Assembly: GCF_023278565.1 (NCBI RefSeq)
Contig: NC_064678.1
Coordinates: forward strand, 5,518,001-5,582,000
Length of the DNA: 64,000 bases
Source of the DNA: Colletotrichum lupini
Lineage: Eukaryota; Ascomycota; Sordariomycetes; Glomerellales; Glomerellaceae
Direction of reading: 5' to 3'
Below the pieces are notes generated by a model that was not told where the DNA came from, did no database searches, and was given only the letters and a program-made list of their open reading frames with translations. Of this stretch, positions 26,081 through 38,711 are shown piece after piece (position 1 is the first letter of the stretch; every line of letters starts with the position of its first letter). A program made the translations under genes and the position numbers.

Positions 26081-29000
26081 CGCCGTCTGGCTTTGACGCC
26101 TCGTTGGTTCGTCCACTCCATTCAACCCCAATTTTAGACAAGAGAAGGGACTCTAGAGTCTCGTATTCGACATGGCCGACGGCAATAGCACTCATACCTC
26201 GGTGTCTACTGAAGGTCGTGTAGCTTGTATTTCCGAACCACTTCAGGCGCATCGGCATCGGCATCCGCCCTCTACTGAGAAGCTTACTGTGTGGCTTATT
26301 GGGAGGCTGAAACTCGTCATCACGTAGCCGCGATTCGCAGCTCCTTAGCTCTCCCATGCTTGTCAACTCGGACTTTGACATGCGAGAAAGGGGGGTGAGC
26401 CGACGACTTATCAAAGCCAAAGGCCACCTCCTCAAAGGACTTACCTCTCTCTCAGCAGTGGGAATGTTACATTTTCTTTAGCCCTGCTATTCAGCTTCGT
26501 GGTAGACTACTTGGCAATCATGCTCGACACGAAACTCGCCGCGGCCTTGTGCTGAGGACAACCCGATAATCGAAAGTAGCGGGCCTAGTTGCACCCTCGA
26601 GTTGCCGACATCAGTACCATCGGCACTTCGTGCCTGTGGCGGCTACCATCTTCTAATTACTACACAGTCACCCTGTGGGGATCACTCGGATCATCACCGC
26701 CCAGATGTCCATGCATCAATAGCACCGCGCACCCCTCAATCAATCCATTGAACCATAGGAACACTCTGTGTAGTGCTGTTACATCGCCCCAGCTACCTCA
26801 CATTGCAAGTATCCGTACAGGGCTGGAACAGGTCCATTTCGCCCTTTCGCAGCCCTCTTCTCCTCCGTCATTCGCCCGGCACTAGAGATTCCCGACCTAA
26901 CCTACCCCCGGCCAGCCCGGACCACGCCGGAAGGCTTCCCCGTCGCTCCTTTTTCGACCTCCTGCATTAGCTCCCGCGCCGTCCCAGCATCATGGTTCTT
27001 AGAACGCATCTTACTCGCCGTGGAGGGGGAAGGCCTCTCGTTCACGCAACCAGATTTGTAGGACCGTGCAATTAAGCTCTTTTCTTCTTGGGGCTGGCTT
27101 AGGTGTGCATCGAGACGGGCAAATTAGCAAAACCCTCGGATGCGGCAGGGGTTGGTGAACCACCAGGGATCGGTCGGTGGTCAGTGGTCATGAGCGATCC
27201 AGAACACCACTATCGTTGGATCGGGACCTGGGGATGGGGGAGGGACGGACGGGGTTGTCGAAGATCAGATGCACGAAATGAGTAACCCGATGATTCGCAA
27301 CAACAGCCGGGGGGTTCCCTCGACGTCAAAGCTGAACGTTTTGGTTTGTACTGGGCGAATTTGCCATTGCGGCCTAGTGGCTCAACGGCATCAAACATGT
27401 TATGGGCGCATGGCTAGCCAAGTATTTGACGAAATCGAGGTCTGTCGTCCTTCGCCCATGAGGGCTAGTCGTCACGTCGTAAGAACCTGGCCACCCTGCC
27501 GTCCTTGGTTCGAATGCGTCTGCGGAAATCCGTTCTACTGCAAAGATGACGGTGCTAGCTCGCATAGCGCTGCGACGTCCAAACCTCACCGACTGTGCAC
27601 CATCTCCTCGCCTTGTTACGCCCAGTCCGTCCTATCCCCAAGACCCAATGGAAGATCGTCCCAAGCAACTCACATGGTCTCGCCTTCCTGCAAGCCAACC
27701 GTCCTACGCACGGCTTGGGCTATCAAACCCATGTGCCTTATACACTAGACATTTCTTTCCGTGCCAGCCCCACGAAACTATCCTCCCCCTGACTTGAATT
27801 AGCACGAGGCGGATAATGCAGGGGGCTCTTTTGCCTATATGCCTATGAATGCGGTATGATTGCCTCTCCCGCGTGCGCCGCCGCGTGCGCCCGAGCAAGA
27901 GGATCTACAGACGGCGTCAGAACATCATTTTCGGGGCCCCCACTTCCCTTTTTTCGATGGCGCGCTTCCAGGGGGTGGGCGAGGTAGGGCGCTCAAGCGT
28001 TCTAGATTCGATACTCCTACGACGCAAGCCCTGGGGGCGCTCTTGACTCGTGGGAAAGCGGGCGCGCCGGCTCGTGGTTTAGAAAAAGGAGGCCACGCTT
28101 GTGACGGTATCGAGATCGTGATTTGAGTAGGAGACGCAGAATGGCGCAAGAGGGTTCGGGTACTACATCCCGAAAGGACGTCATATCCCCTTCCTTCCCC
28201 CTTCCTTTCCTTCCCTCCTCTCGGAGCTGTGCCGGGGTGGTATTTGGAGTTCAAGCCGGCGGGATACTTGTGCTCCGACCCAGGAAATAGAAATGTTCGG
28301 GCGTGCAGCGGATTGGGGAGACCACCTGGACGCCCGCGGACGCCCGCGACATGCTCGATATATGGTTTAGCTCCCCCCGTTTCCTCCAAGTAGAGTCCAG
28401 AGGCAATCCTTCTGGTTTTGCCATGATGTCCGTCGTGGCGTGCGCGGGCAAGTTCTCTATTTGGTGGTAGTTCCGGTTGTGATGGGGGACTGTCCGGTTG
28501 TGATGGGGGACTGTCCGGTTGTGATGGGGGACTGTCCGCTTTGATGGCACGTTGTGAGTTGTCCATATTGGCGTACTAGGAAGGTAATTCGCATAAGGCA
28601 GGTAGTCGTATTATTGCGAATAGGGGAAAGGGGGTTACTTGTTAACTGGCAAAACGTAATCAAACGAGAAAGGATGTCAATTTGAGTTTCGGGAGTTGAG
28701 GAGAGGGGCGGATGGGCGACCGCCTCCCCGCACGTGAAGCCGGTCGCTGGGGGTCTGATACATCCCGGGGTTTCGGCGTTGCGGCCGGGTCCGGAGGGCG
28801 CGGTTGTGCTGGGCTGCCGAAGGAACGGGGGCCGGAGGAGAGCTTGGTTGACGTCTGCTCAAGCTCTGACGGTATCTGCCAGTAGTCAGTCGTCACACCA
28901 ACGTGCGCCCTTGACGAATTCATGTTATTGACGACCCCGTAGAGACTCTTGAACTAAACATTGATAAGCTGTTGAGTACAACAGCTTGGAGGAGGTGCTC

Positions 29001-29820
29001 AGATGTATCTGGGTTCTCCCGTGAAATAATAACTTATACGTGCTGCATGGGCTCAGCTTTGAAGGGCGTTAACATAATTGTTATCTCTTTTTACCTACAC
29101 GTACTATACATTGGACGTTCGTAACGAATTCGGTGCAAACATTCCTCTTCTGCATAGAGCGAAGTTACCAATGCCGATTTTTCCATCAGTGGAACTCATT
29201 CAGTTTTATGTGACTGATGTTGTGAGACTGTAGACAAGAGATGCAATGGATTCTATCAGCTTGTCCATATTCCACGGCTTAAGAGACGTCCCGAAAGCGC
29301 TTTTGTTTCAGAGCTAGGTTGGTTAGAGACCTCAACTTTAATTTCGAGCTATCCATCTTATATAAGCCTTGTACATGATGAGATGGGGGATTTTGTTTCT
29401 GCAAGCCATGCCGTTTCCGTTAGGGAGCGAAACCTATGGGTATTGAAAATCACTGCGTTGCCTTGCTCTCATGCCTTTCCAAGGTCTTGTGAACTTCCAG
29501 GATGCCTTCCTAATCAGCTTCTACAATCCTCAGAGCTCCTCATGATATCACTCTCTTTCCCTCCATGGCAGCTTATGCTGGAGAGGATATTTGAACGACG
29601 GTGATTTGAAGACATAGACGCATGTTCAGGCCCATGGGTAGATGTCAGAGTCGGCATGCATCGCTCCTACATGCAACACAAGAGCCGATTCACCAGCTGC
29701 CGGATGAGTGACTTGGTCCTAACCTGGTAATACTACATTCGACTGAGATTCGAGTGGCTGGGAAGACGAGTACCAATCGGGCTCATCTACCACTTATACA
29801 CTTACCTATGTGAGGCAGCC
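26081..29820. other. Intergenic, no convincing gene; one minisatellite
   Basis: About 3.7 kb without a supported gene. A minus frame ending at 26073 overlaps the end of the CSA-like gene but begins without ATG and has no family signal. Frames near 27269-27748 (plus) and 27925-28566 (minus) are judged chance; the latter's Ser-Pro-Pro repeat is just the 21-bp minisatellite at 28472-28534. DNA from about 28900 onward is visibly more AT-rich. No tRNA is confirmed, although a T-arm-like GGTTCGAAT occurs at about 27507. Confidence 0.5.
28472..28534 (+). repeat. Three perfect copies of a 21-bp tandem repeat
   Basis: The unit TCCGGTTGTGATGGGGGACT plus a final G is repeated three times without change and followed by a degenerate partial copy. 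Being a multiple of three, it gives a 7-residue repeat in an open minus-strand frame, but that frame has no other sign of coding. Confidence 0.95.
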
Positions 29821-30770
29821 TTACCAGTCTAATGGCAACGAGGAGAAGTCGAAGAGAAGACCAGCGTCTTCGGCAATGTCGGGGAAGAGGCTAGTCATCT
29901 GGGCTTCGGAAGCACTATGAACGTCCAAGGCATCTAGAAAACTGTTGAAGACAGGGACATTGAGTTGATTCTTCTTGGCGATGCTAGAGTCGCCCGTCTG
30001 GTCAATGACCTATTAGGTCTCAACTTTTGAAGCTCCTTTCAAGTTCTCGTTCGATGGAGACTGAGTGATCACGAAACGTCACAGGCCTTGCCCGATTTTG
30101 CGACTGTTAGGCGGTATCGACAACAGTTTAGTTAAGGTGCGGTAGCGTTGGTCGTTGAATTCCAATGCTCGCCGACACGGAACCAGGAGGGAAGCAGGAA
30201 GCAGACTCTTGTATGTCACGCCAAATATTGGTTTGCAAGAAAGCTGTGGGAACCGAGCTCGAGTACTTGAGTTCTTCACATGTGCATTATGCATTGAGGA
30301 TTCGTTGATAAAACCACCCATACACCTAACCCACAGGCGTGACTATTGTATCGACTGGAATAGTTCATCGCGAACTTGAAGCGGACGTGGTGCATGGTAG
30401 AGGCGAATCATACTACAACTTCTGATCGTCACGGAGGAACATGTTAAATGCTACTTACTCTAGTCTTCTTCCCTCCCAGCTGCGCTAGCTGCTTGTATGA
30501 CATTCATCCTCATACTTACTCAGAAACCATCCCACGACGTCTTGTGGCTCGTCCGCAACGCGAGCGTTCTCATCTCGAGCCTCTGCCTGCCATGAACGGA
30601 CACGAATAGACTGCTGTCCACCAATTTCTTGCCCTTCTTCTGTTCACCATTCTCACCCCCTTTAAGCTTAATGCGCGAGAGGAAGTACCCGGTGGGATCA
30701 TATACGAGTCTATGTCTGCATGTCACCAGAAGCATATCAGGCGCTGCTGGTTCCTGGTGAACCTAGGACT
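29821..30770 (-). pseudogene. Unidentified multi-exon gene or gene remnant
   Basis: Two minus-strand pieces look coding. The 3' piece (30009-29821) begins after a plausible TAG acceptor and encodes 62 residues, then a stop, ending in an acidic-hydrophobic 'LLFDFSSLPLDW' tail. The 5' piece (about 30770-30520) contains 'LLVTCRHRLVYDPTGYFLSRIKL' type sequence with 'LRTSHKTSWDG', and stops just before a GTAAGT. The middle (about 30010-30519) has stops in all simple joins I tried, so either the intron structure is more complex or the gene is decayed. I recognise no domain. The tail resembles acidic activation regions of fungal regulators, which is weak inference only. Confidence 0.25.
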
Positions 30771-32098
30771 AGCGATTGATACAAGACCAAACTTTTCTGG
30801 CCACAAAGCAGCCTTGACTTATCGAGTACTTAGTGTATCAAAACGTGTCGTTACGATAATATAGCGAACGAAAATGAGAAGGTTTGTTCTCTTGATTAGG
30901 TGAAAGAAAAGAGAACCTTAAAATGTGTCTACATTCATACTTGAGCAACTACGAAGGTGAGTGTTTGCGCAAGAGTAGGCTACTACAAGCTTGGAAAAGA
31001 ATAGACGGGAAGAAAATACGACATCACGTTTTGCCTAACAGAGTAGAATATAAGCTTTGTTATGTGCCGTCTTCCTCTAGAATAGTGAGGCATGCACTGA
31101 TGCGCCACGCATGGGGCGCGAATGTGATGTGATCCCAGGTTATACTCCTATTGCCTGACGGCTTGAATGTCTTGAGATATACTATATTCGTGGGCGCAGC
31201 CACATATGGCGGGGTTTGCTCTGCTCGCCATCAGGGCCTTGGCCCGCCTGATGTTGACTTGAGGCCACTGGTAAGTTGCGGTCTCGGACTGAATGGGCAT
31301 ACTGAGCTCTGATGATCATCAATATGCCAGGAGACCGAAAGACGATCGGTTTCAAAGGTAGCCCGTCGTGGGCCCTGGCTAACAGTTGCCGCCCCCCCCC
31401 CCCCCCCTCCCTTCTTTTGTGCTGGCGCGTCCTCGCGCAAATTCATGAAGAAGGGGTTCGTAGAAAAATCAGATTAGTCTTCCATTAAAACAAGAGGAGT
31501 TTGTCACCGCCGGCAACTTTCTGCAAAGTATTCGTTGGCGATTCAAGAACTGAAGTACCGGGCCAATAGGTTTCAATCCGATTCTTACGTTTCTATGGAC
31601 ACTTGTACTTAACCTCACATCGCCTGTCTCAGGCAGTTGAGGAAGGGATCGCATAGAACGACCCATCGAGGAGGCATAGACTGGTGGCTTGTTGCTGCGT
31701 GATTTGGAAAGCTGAACACGGATTTTTTAAGGGCGAGGGAATACTGAGTGAAGGGATTGGAGACGGAACGGAAAGGGAAAAAAGAGCAGAGACGAATCGA
31801 AACCGATGAATGTGAAAGTGAAGGGAAGGGTCGTATGTGGCATTCTACTGTATACCTATTAAGCCCTCAACCGAAGGTTAAATATTCACATTCACTCAAC
31901 TTGATAGAGTATCGATATCGATTGTATGGGATGTTGCGACGGCATCAACAACCCTGAGACGGCTAATTCTTTTCACTGATCGCAATCACCACTCAAAGTC
32001 CAAAATTTTCAGCAATAATAGTTTCATTAAGTCATATCGCTATGGTACAGCTGTACTAGGTATCATTCAATTCAATCCTCCGCGTTCAGCATCCCCCT
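30771..32098. other. Intergenic, AT-richer, with a C run
   Basis: No gene is supported. Short frames near 30923-31132 and 31748-31957 lack any signature. A run of 16 C lies at 31392-31407. The part adjoining 32099 should hold the 3' UTR of the Gly/Thr/His-rich gene. Confidence 0.5.
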
Positions 32099-33551
32099 TT
32101 ACAATCCGCGGTGAGTCTCTTGGTGGGAAGGAATCGAGTTCCGTCTTCCGTGGTCTCCGTGAACACCGCCGTGCGCAGTCTCGGGCTCACCAATATGCTT
32201 AGCAAGCACGGAGGGAGGAACCTGAGCAGCGTCGGTAGGATCCTTGGCGTGACCAGTGGTTGCAGACGTTCCAGTCCTGGGGTGCGCACTCGTCAGCCAC
32301 CCAATCATCCGGAATCGTTCTCTTGTGCTCGTGGTGTGCAAATCGCTTACTTGTTGCCACCGATGGTCTTGCTGCCATCAAGATCGGAGTCGACTCTGGG
32401 GTCGGCCTTGTTCAGGAAGTCGCTCTTGTGGGGGCCAGCGGTGCCGGGGGCGGGACCGGTGGTGGCGCTGTGGGTGTTGGCACCGACGCCAGTGTGGCCG
32501 ACACCAGTGTGGGCACCGGTGTGAGCACCAGTGTGGGTGCCGGTAGATCCAACACCAGCGCCGACACCAGTGTGGCCGGGGGCGCCGCGGTGGTCGCGGT
32601 CAGAGTCGATGCGAGGGTCGGCAGCGTTGGCGACGCGAGAGTTGTGGGTGCCGTGAGTGCCGGTGGGGTCATCGTAGCCGGTGACAGTGTTGGAGCCGGT
32701 CAGACCGCCGGTGGTACCGGTGTGAGTGCCGTGGGTGCCGTGGGTGCCGTGGGTGCCGGTCAAACCGGAGGTGCCGGTGTGAGTTCCGGTGTGAGTGCCA
32801 GTGCTGCCGACACCACCAACGCCAGCGCCGCCGATGCCGGTGTGGCCGGGGGCACCGCGGTGGTCACGGTCAGAGTCGATGCGAGGGTCGGCAGCGTTAG
32901 CGACGCGAGAGTTGTGGGTGCCGTGAGTGCCGGTGGGGTCATCGTAGCCGGTGACGGTGTTGGAGCCAGTAAGGCCGCCGGTGGTGCCGGTGTGGGTGCC
33001 GTGGGTACCGGCGTGAGCACCGGTGGTGTGGTGGCCGGCGCCAGCGGGGTTGCCAGTCAGGCCGCCGGTGGTGTGAGTGTTGTGGTGGTCCTTGGAGTGG
33101 TCAGAGTCGACACGGGGGTCGGCCTTGTTCAGGGCGTCTGACTTGTGACTGGGAGGTGTTAATTGAGAATCAAGGTATAAGACAGAGAGGGTGAAGCTTA
33201 CGGGCCAGCAGTGGTAGGGGCAGGTCCATCATAGCCGCCAACGCCGGTGTGGCCGGTGTGGGTGCCCGTCACGTTAGAGCCGGTGAGGCCACCGGTGGTG
33301 CCAGTGTGTGTGCCGTGGGTGCCGGTGGTGTGGGCACCGGTGGTACCGGTGAGGCCGGAGGTGCCAGTGTGGGTTCCGGTGTGAGTGCCGGTGGTACCAG
33401 CGGGGTTGGCGCGGTGGTCACGGTCAGAGTCGATGCGGGGGTCGGCGGCGTTTGCTACGCGGCTGTCATGGTGACCGTGAGTTCCCTCAGGCTGCTCGTG
33501 CTTCTTGTCCGAAGACAGAGCGTCCTTGACCTTGTTGACAATAGAAGACAT
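32099..33551 (-). CDS. Gly/Thr/His-rich repeat protein ('cell surface protein' type, hydrophilin-like)
   Basis: About 441 aa from three exons: 33551-33202, 33148-32351 and 32276-32099, with introns of 53 and 74 nt. The N-terminus 'MSSIVNKVKDALSSDKK' is a short amphipathic segment. It is followed by a very hydrophilic, disordered body built of T-G-T-H/G-L-T-G runs and five copies of an N-[AK]-A-D-P-R-[IV]-D-S-D motif. The C-terminal exon carries 'DPTDAAQVPPSVLAKHIGEP' and a His/Gly/Arg tail, both typical of the family. Similar Pezizomycotina proteins are often annotated 'cell surface protein', yet I see no signal peptide or GPI signal, so a cytosolic stress-protective (LEA/hydrophilin-like) role is at least as likely (inference). 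Exon 2 contains a 270-bp internal tandem duplication. Confidence 0.85.
32500..33010. repeat. 270-bp in-frame tandem duplication inside the repeat-protein gene
   Basis: Identical landmarks recur exactly 270 bp apart: GTGGCCGGGGGC at 32572 and a near copy at 32842, and GTTGGAGCC at 32689 and 32959. The two copies differ by only scattered substitutions over at least 150 bp. The 90-codon unit keeps the frame and carries one N-A-A-D-P-R-I-D-S-D motif per copy. Confidence 0.85.
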
Positions 33552-36500
33552 ATTGGGCTATCTGATGATTTGGGGTATCAAAATGAAATCGAATATGGGT
33601 TATGAAAGAGGTGGTTTGTTTGTAAGTTGGTTTTGAGAGTTGGTTGTTTTGGGGTATCTTGTGTTATGATGAAGAGAGAAGAGAAGAAAAGACAAGATTG
33701 AGGAGGAGAGGTTCTGGAGGTTATATAGAATCAAAGGCACATCGAGAAGCTGCATCTTCGAAACTCCTTTCCGATGGTAGATCATACAATTACGATCGCG
33801 ATCCAGCAAGCAAAGCAAGCCCCGTGGCTGGTCCTTCTCTCACTCCTCTCTGTGACCACCCTTGCAACGCCTACGCTGTGACTGACAACAATCAAGGAAC
33901 CTGCATCACCGTGCCTGCTTGCCTGCTTGTCTAGGCCAGTCCAGCGCCAATGCCCATACACACAGTACATGCCGGCATGGGTTTGGTTTGGAGGAGAAAG
34001 TGGCCGCAGAGGTGAGGGACAGCTTGGGCACTTACTTCATACATCGTCATAGGTCTTGGACGCAGGTGTCTCATTCGGGACTACAAGCTTCAAAAACTGT
34101 CAGCCAGTTGGGGTGAGGCGTTGGGCCCCAGGACTAGCATCAGTCGGTAGTGCGGTACATCTTCTCCGGAGGGCAGACCGGGGTCCCTCCCCCTAAACCA
34201 GGCCAATGGGGAACCGGTGAACTAGACCCAGTTTGCCATGGCTGGATGACGACCCAGAAGCATTGTCTGGCGTGACACTGCGCTTGTTTCCGTCAAGCCT
34301 TTTTGCATTGCTTCAGAGGAATCTCCGGTTTGGCAATGGAAAATGGAGGTAGAGAGGTACTCAGGGTTCCCAAAGAGGGCTCCCAAGAGATCAACAGCAC
34401 GTAACATGTCAAGGATTCGTCGTCATAGGCCAAAGGAACGGCGGGGCCAGGACGGTTCGAGAGGGGATGAAGATCTGTGGCTGGTGACGTTATAGGGCTG
34501 CGAGATGGACAGCAAATGTGGCGAAGACAAACGGAGAAGAATTGGAGACGTGTGGTTATTTTGGCTCGGACTGGAGTAACGACTGTAACCTGGGAAAGCA
34601 TGTCTCTTTGCGTTTGCTCAGGTACGCTACCGCACGTGGTGGAGGAAGGGGAAAGCTTCAGAGAGAATCAGAAACTAGGTACGCGGCTGTTCCGCCTGGC
34701 GCTCCTGTTCGTCTTTCCGTTTCGTCCAAGCGTGACAGAGTTGCCAAGCTGAGCTGGCATCTGACTGGGGTAGCGCAGCATTGGAGACAAAACGAGAGAC
34801 GGACTGCGCCGCCGCGCGTCGTGTCTCACAGCCTATTCGGCGAGAAAGTCGCAAGTTTTCCAACAGCTACGAGCCATTGAGTGGGAGCTGTGAGACATTG
34901 CAGACCTCTCAATGGCCCTACGAAGGTACCTACGGGCCAGAACCGGGCAAACGCAATCCGTGGTGGCGGTTGTACATACGAGGGGAAAAGACGTGATCCG
35001 AGCTTTCTCGTTCGTGTCGTGTCGTGTTCCTCTGGGAGCGAGAGGTCTGAGAGGTTGAGAACTGGAGGTGCAGAGCCGTACCCAGTGGACTTGTGGAGTG
35101 ATGTGACATGGATCGAGGTTTGACGTTCCCGAAAGCGTATGTATGTGGCTCCAGCCTCGGCCAGGGATGTGATGTGATATCCATAGAACCAAGGCAACGG
35201 AAAGGAAGCCCCCTCCAATGACGCAGCATCAAGAGCTCGGCTGGACGGCCCCGCGTGTGGCGTTAGCTCGATGATTGGACAGCCGGACTGGAGACCGGAG
35301 ATGATGGGAGATTGTGATGTGGCTAGTGACCTCTGATCCTTTTCGTGTTTTCGTGTTTCTTCGTTGTGAGATTTGTGCCGTAGTGTGGCGTCACCTACTC
35401 CATAAAAAGCGGTCATCGACTGCTCAGATCCTTTCGAAAGCCCGTGGCGCTAGCTGGGCCTGAATGCCTGCATGTAACCTGCTCTGACCTTCTTCCTTGA
35501 CCCCGCCTCAACGCGGCTTTGCGGGGCATTACGCCATGCGGCTCTCATCGGACAGCCAGGAGGAAGCCGGAGGAAGCACAGAGGAGGTGTGGTGGGAGGT
35601 GGGTAGACACGCAGAGTGAGACATACGGAGACTTGTCCTTCCCACCACATCTCTTACTGGGCTCAAGTAGCTCGACCTTTCTGTCCGTCTGTCTTGCTGC
35701 CTTTTACCCCTCCATGTCTCTGTTTGTTTCTAGGGTGACAACACAGAGACCCGAACAACATGACAACCCCCGTCCCGGTTGGAAGATCCTGACAAGGAAC
35801 CTGGATGCAGAAAACCCAACCGCCCCTTGCCGCCGTGCCGCCCTTACATTTTTGGCCCCCTCTACTCGAAATAACCTCCAGAAATAACCGTGATAACATC
35901 CCTCCAAGGTGAAAGATCGCCGGGAAATTCGGTCATACCAAAGGCATATTTGCGCAATTCCCATCCTCGCACACAGTCACAACACCTCAAGCCTCGTAAA
36001 CTTTGCCGCCATTCCTTACAGTGATCTGCCAAAACAACAAAAACTCCTTCTGCATAGAAAACCCCCGCACTAATTAAGTCATCTTCTCCTTTGGGGTATG
36101 CGTGACCTGTTTTTTGACGCCAAGCTAGTGAGAAAGAAGCAAAAACACGCTGGTCTTCCCGCAAAGTCTGGCGCGGCGCCCCTCCTCTTCAACCACACGT
36201 TTTTACGAAACGAGCCAAAAAGTTCGAAAGCTCTCTCTGCCGTGGTAACTCGGGGAGAGGGAGAGTCTAATCCCAGTTGAAGCTAAAGCCCAAAGGTGAT
36301 ACGGGCAACCGTACCTAGCTCGAAAGCGGTCTGGGGCGGGGGTTAGAGTATGAGTTCAGACGTCGCGGGTCCCCCGTCCTCTTGGGATCGCGGATCGTGA
36401 AATTTTAGAGAGATCTCACTTATCGTCAGGGAAGAGCTTCGGAGGCGGGATCCTACGTAATTTCAATTGCCAATGGTACAATGCTTTCGACCCAATGGTT

Positions 36501-38711
36501 CCCGATGCCCCCGTCCCAACCCCGCTCACGGGAGCATCAGACTGCAGTGGCTTGGGGAGTTTCGAACGAGGCACGGAGTAACAGAGTATGGGGAAACCTG
36601 CTTGACGCCTCACGCCCCCCGAGACGCGGGCCATGGTCTGTGGTTCTGTCTCGTTCTGGAGCGGTCCAGAACCGCAGATTCCCACAAGGCCATCACGGTC
36701 CATCAGTGATCAAGGATCACGAGGGGCTCTTCTCAAACGCTTCTTCGCGGAGCACACATCTGTTTTCGGAACGGGCAAAAGCGGTGGCCGCGACTTGCAT
36801 AAGTGAGGTGAGAAGAGACCCCAGGCTCCCAGGAGGCGGTCAGTAACCGAGGCTGGGCTTTCGCGCTGTTGGTGAGATCTTGGCTAGGTAGTCTGGTTTG
36901 CCCGCTTCCCTTCATCTCGCTTGCAACGGTTCTATTTTCCCCAATCTCTGGGAGTATATCTGCGGAATTCCTCAGATGGGCGCTGCGGCACTTCTTTGCC
37001 TAGTCTTCCCACGTTGTCTGATCCTTCGTTCCCAGTTTGCCCAGAAACTACGTCATTCACGAGCCTTAGTCGTCTTCTCACTTCTAGCGTCCGCGATCGC
37101 CTGTTTTAAATGTCTCTCACCACATCCCGATACCTCTCCTAGCACCAGTGTTGTCTCTCATGTGTTAGAGATTGGGCCGCTGTCACTGTGGTGCTGCCAT
37201 TGGAGCGGCAATGGGCTAACAGCCTAGGCTCGCTTGAAGTCGGCAACTGGTCCAGATTCATGGGCTGGATGATCCCACCTTCATAGTTGAAATGAGGCCT
37301 TTTCGAGACGAAAATGTTGGCAGTAGTGGTGGCGATCCCGCACATCTCACGATCTAAGGGCTTGAAGTCAACTTTGCGCACTACTGCGCAGACCTCTAGT
37401 GTCCATGATAGCTGACATGTGCCGCCATAAACTCGCTGGTCTGGCCAAACGAGTGGTGAACCCCGTTGACTGCCGAATGAGACCGGTCTCATCGAGAGTC
37501 AAACGGTTCTGCGCCGTTGCACACGTTTTAGGAGCTTGTCTCGCGTCGGCAGATTACTTGACGTAGTTACCTGAGTACCTGATAGCACTGCTGCAGGCTC
37601 ATTATTGTAGACAAAAGAGACAATTCCACATACTTGAGCTGCGAGATCGTCCAAAAGACCTACATAGGTGGTATTAGAAGGCCAAAATTGCGTCAATAAC
37701 GCCAATGTTCAAGCTTCGATCGGCAGAGAAAATGCTGTAGAAAATCGTCCTTGAGCTGCAACTCGCTTGCCTCTTTCGCGCGCGTAGTATCCTAACATCA
37801 AACGCTCATCTATGGATCTACTTAGAATTCAGAGAGATTGTGTTACTAAGGTATCGTCCCATCAGCGCTCAAAGTGGGCTGCAGTTGCCAGTCAGCATCC
37901 CGAAACGTCGCGGCACTCATCCGGGCTTCCTAGGGCTGCGGCCCCGACGGGAGACCCCACTTGCCCCGGATCGCCTATCTGCCAAGACCGCGGAGCTTTT
38001 TTCCCTCGCGCCGGCTGTCGGCAGCCGGATCGGGTGGTGATGCTAGACTGAAAAGACACTCTGAATTGGGAATAAGGTTATCAGGGGTTGTCCGAGTGTT
38101 TTCTGTAGGTTGTGGCTTGACTTGTGGCTGTATCGTCCAGTGATAGACGTGTAGGCACCCATACGTATATCATATGGGTAAGTATATGTATAAATCCCAT
38201 TGTGTGGGCGCAATTATAGCCATCATACCGCTTGGGTCAATCGGTAGAACCAGTGAAGCTGAGAGAGGAACACATCATAATATACATCATAGGTGTTCGT
38301 AAATGTCAGTAGCGTTTCCATCTTCGACAGGTTTGACAGAAGGGGCAGGAACAGATAAGTCGCATGTCCCTATCAGCTTGTAGCGAGAACACAATTCGGT
38401 GATATTAAGGTACTTAGGTATATGATACAGGAGGTAGGGTATTATCGGGTATCAGGTCTTCCAGTGAAGAGTAAAGCCATTCTCTCATACGTTCGTAAAC
38501 AAAGCAAAACAGGAAAGGGTAAAAAGTAACGAGCCCTCCAACTCCTTCCTCCTCCCATCATCCATCAAGGAAGTGGAAACAGGACACCGTGAGTAGGCAG
38601 CGATGGGGATTTGCCACTTGATCTCGTTTGACTTGTACAAGCCTAGGAGCAGCAGATTGCCAAGGGTATCAAAGTTGAGTAGGCATTCGAAAAGCTACGC
38701 ACGCGCTGCCT
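33552..38711. other. Intergenic, no convincing gene
   Basis: About 5.2 kb. The first few hundred bases must hold the promoter and leader of the repeat-protein gene, including purine-rich 33660-33720. Frames such as 34826-35416 (minus) overlap equally long frames in other phases and show no family signal. Two adjacent minus-strand frames, 37705-37499 and 37492-37139, have coding-like composition ('LLDDLAAQVCGIVSFVYNNEP', 'VVRKVDFKPLDREM') but are in different phases with a stop between, so they may be a small decayed gene. An imperfect palindrome lies at about 38158-38178. Nothing else is seen. Confidence 0.45.

Noticed and set aside
26073..26435. Minus-strand frame of 120 codons overlapping the 3' end of the CSA-like gene
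   Set aside because: It has no ATG at its beginning, no family signal, and its tail is the antisense of the CSA stop region.
27370..27540. tRNA-like segment with a D-arm-like GTGGCTCAACGG and a GGTTCGAAT T-loop-like word
   Set aside because: The T-stem does not pair, the two parts are over 100 nt apart, and no matching acceptor stem exists.
32260..33141. Long plus-strand frame (293 codons, Gly/Ala/Val-rich) across the repeat gene
   Set aside because: It is the complement of the minus-strand gene, whose exons, introns and conserved ends fit a known family.
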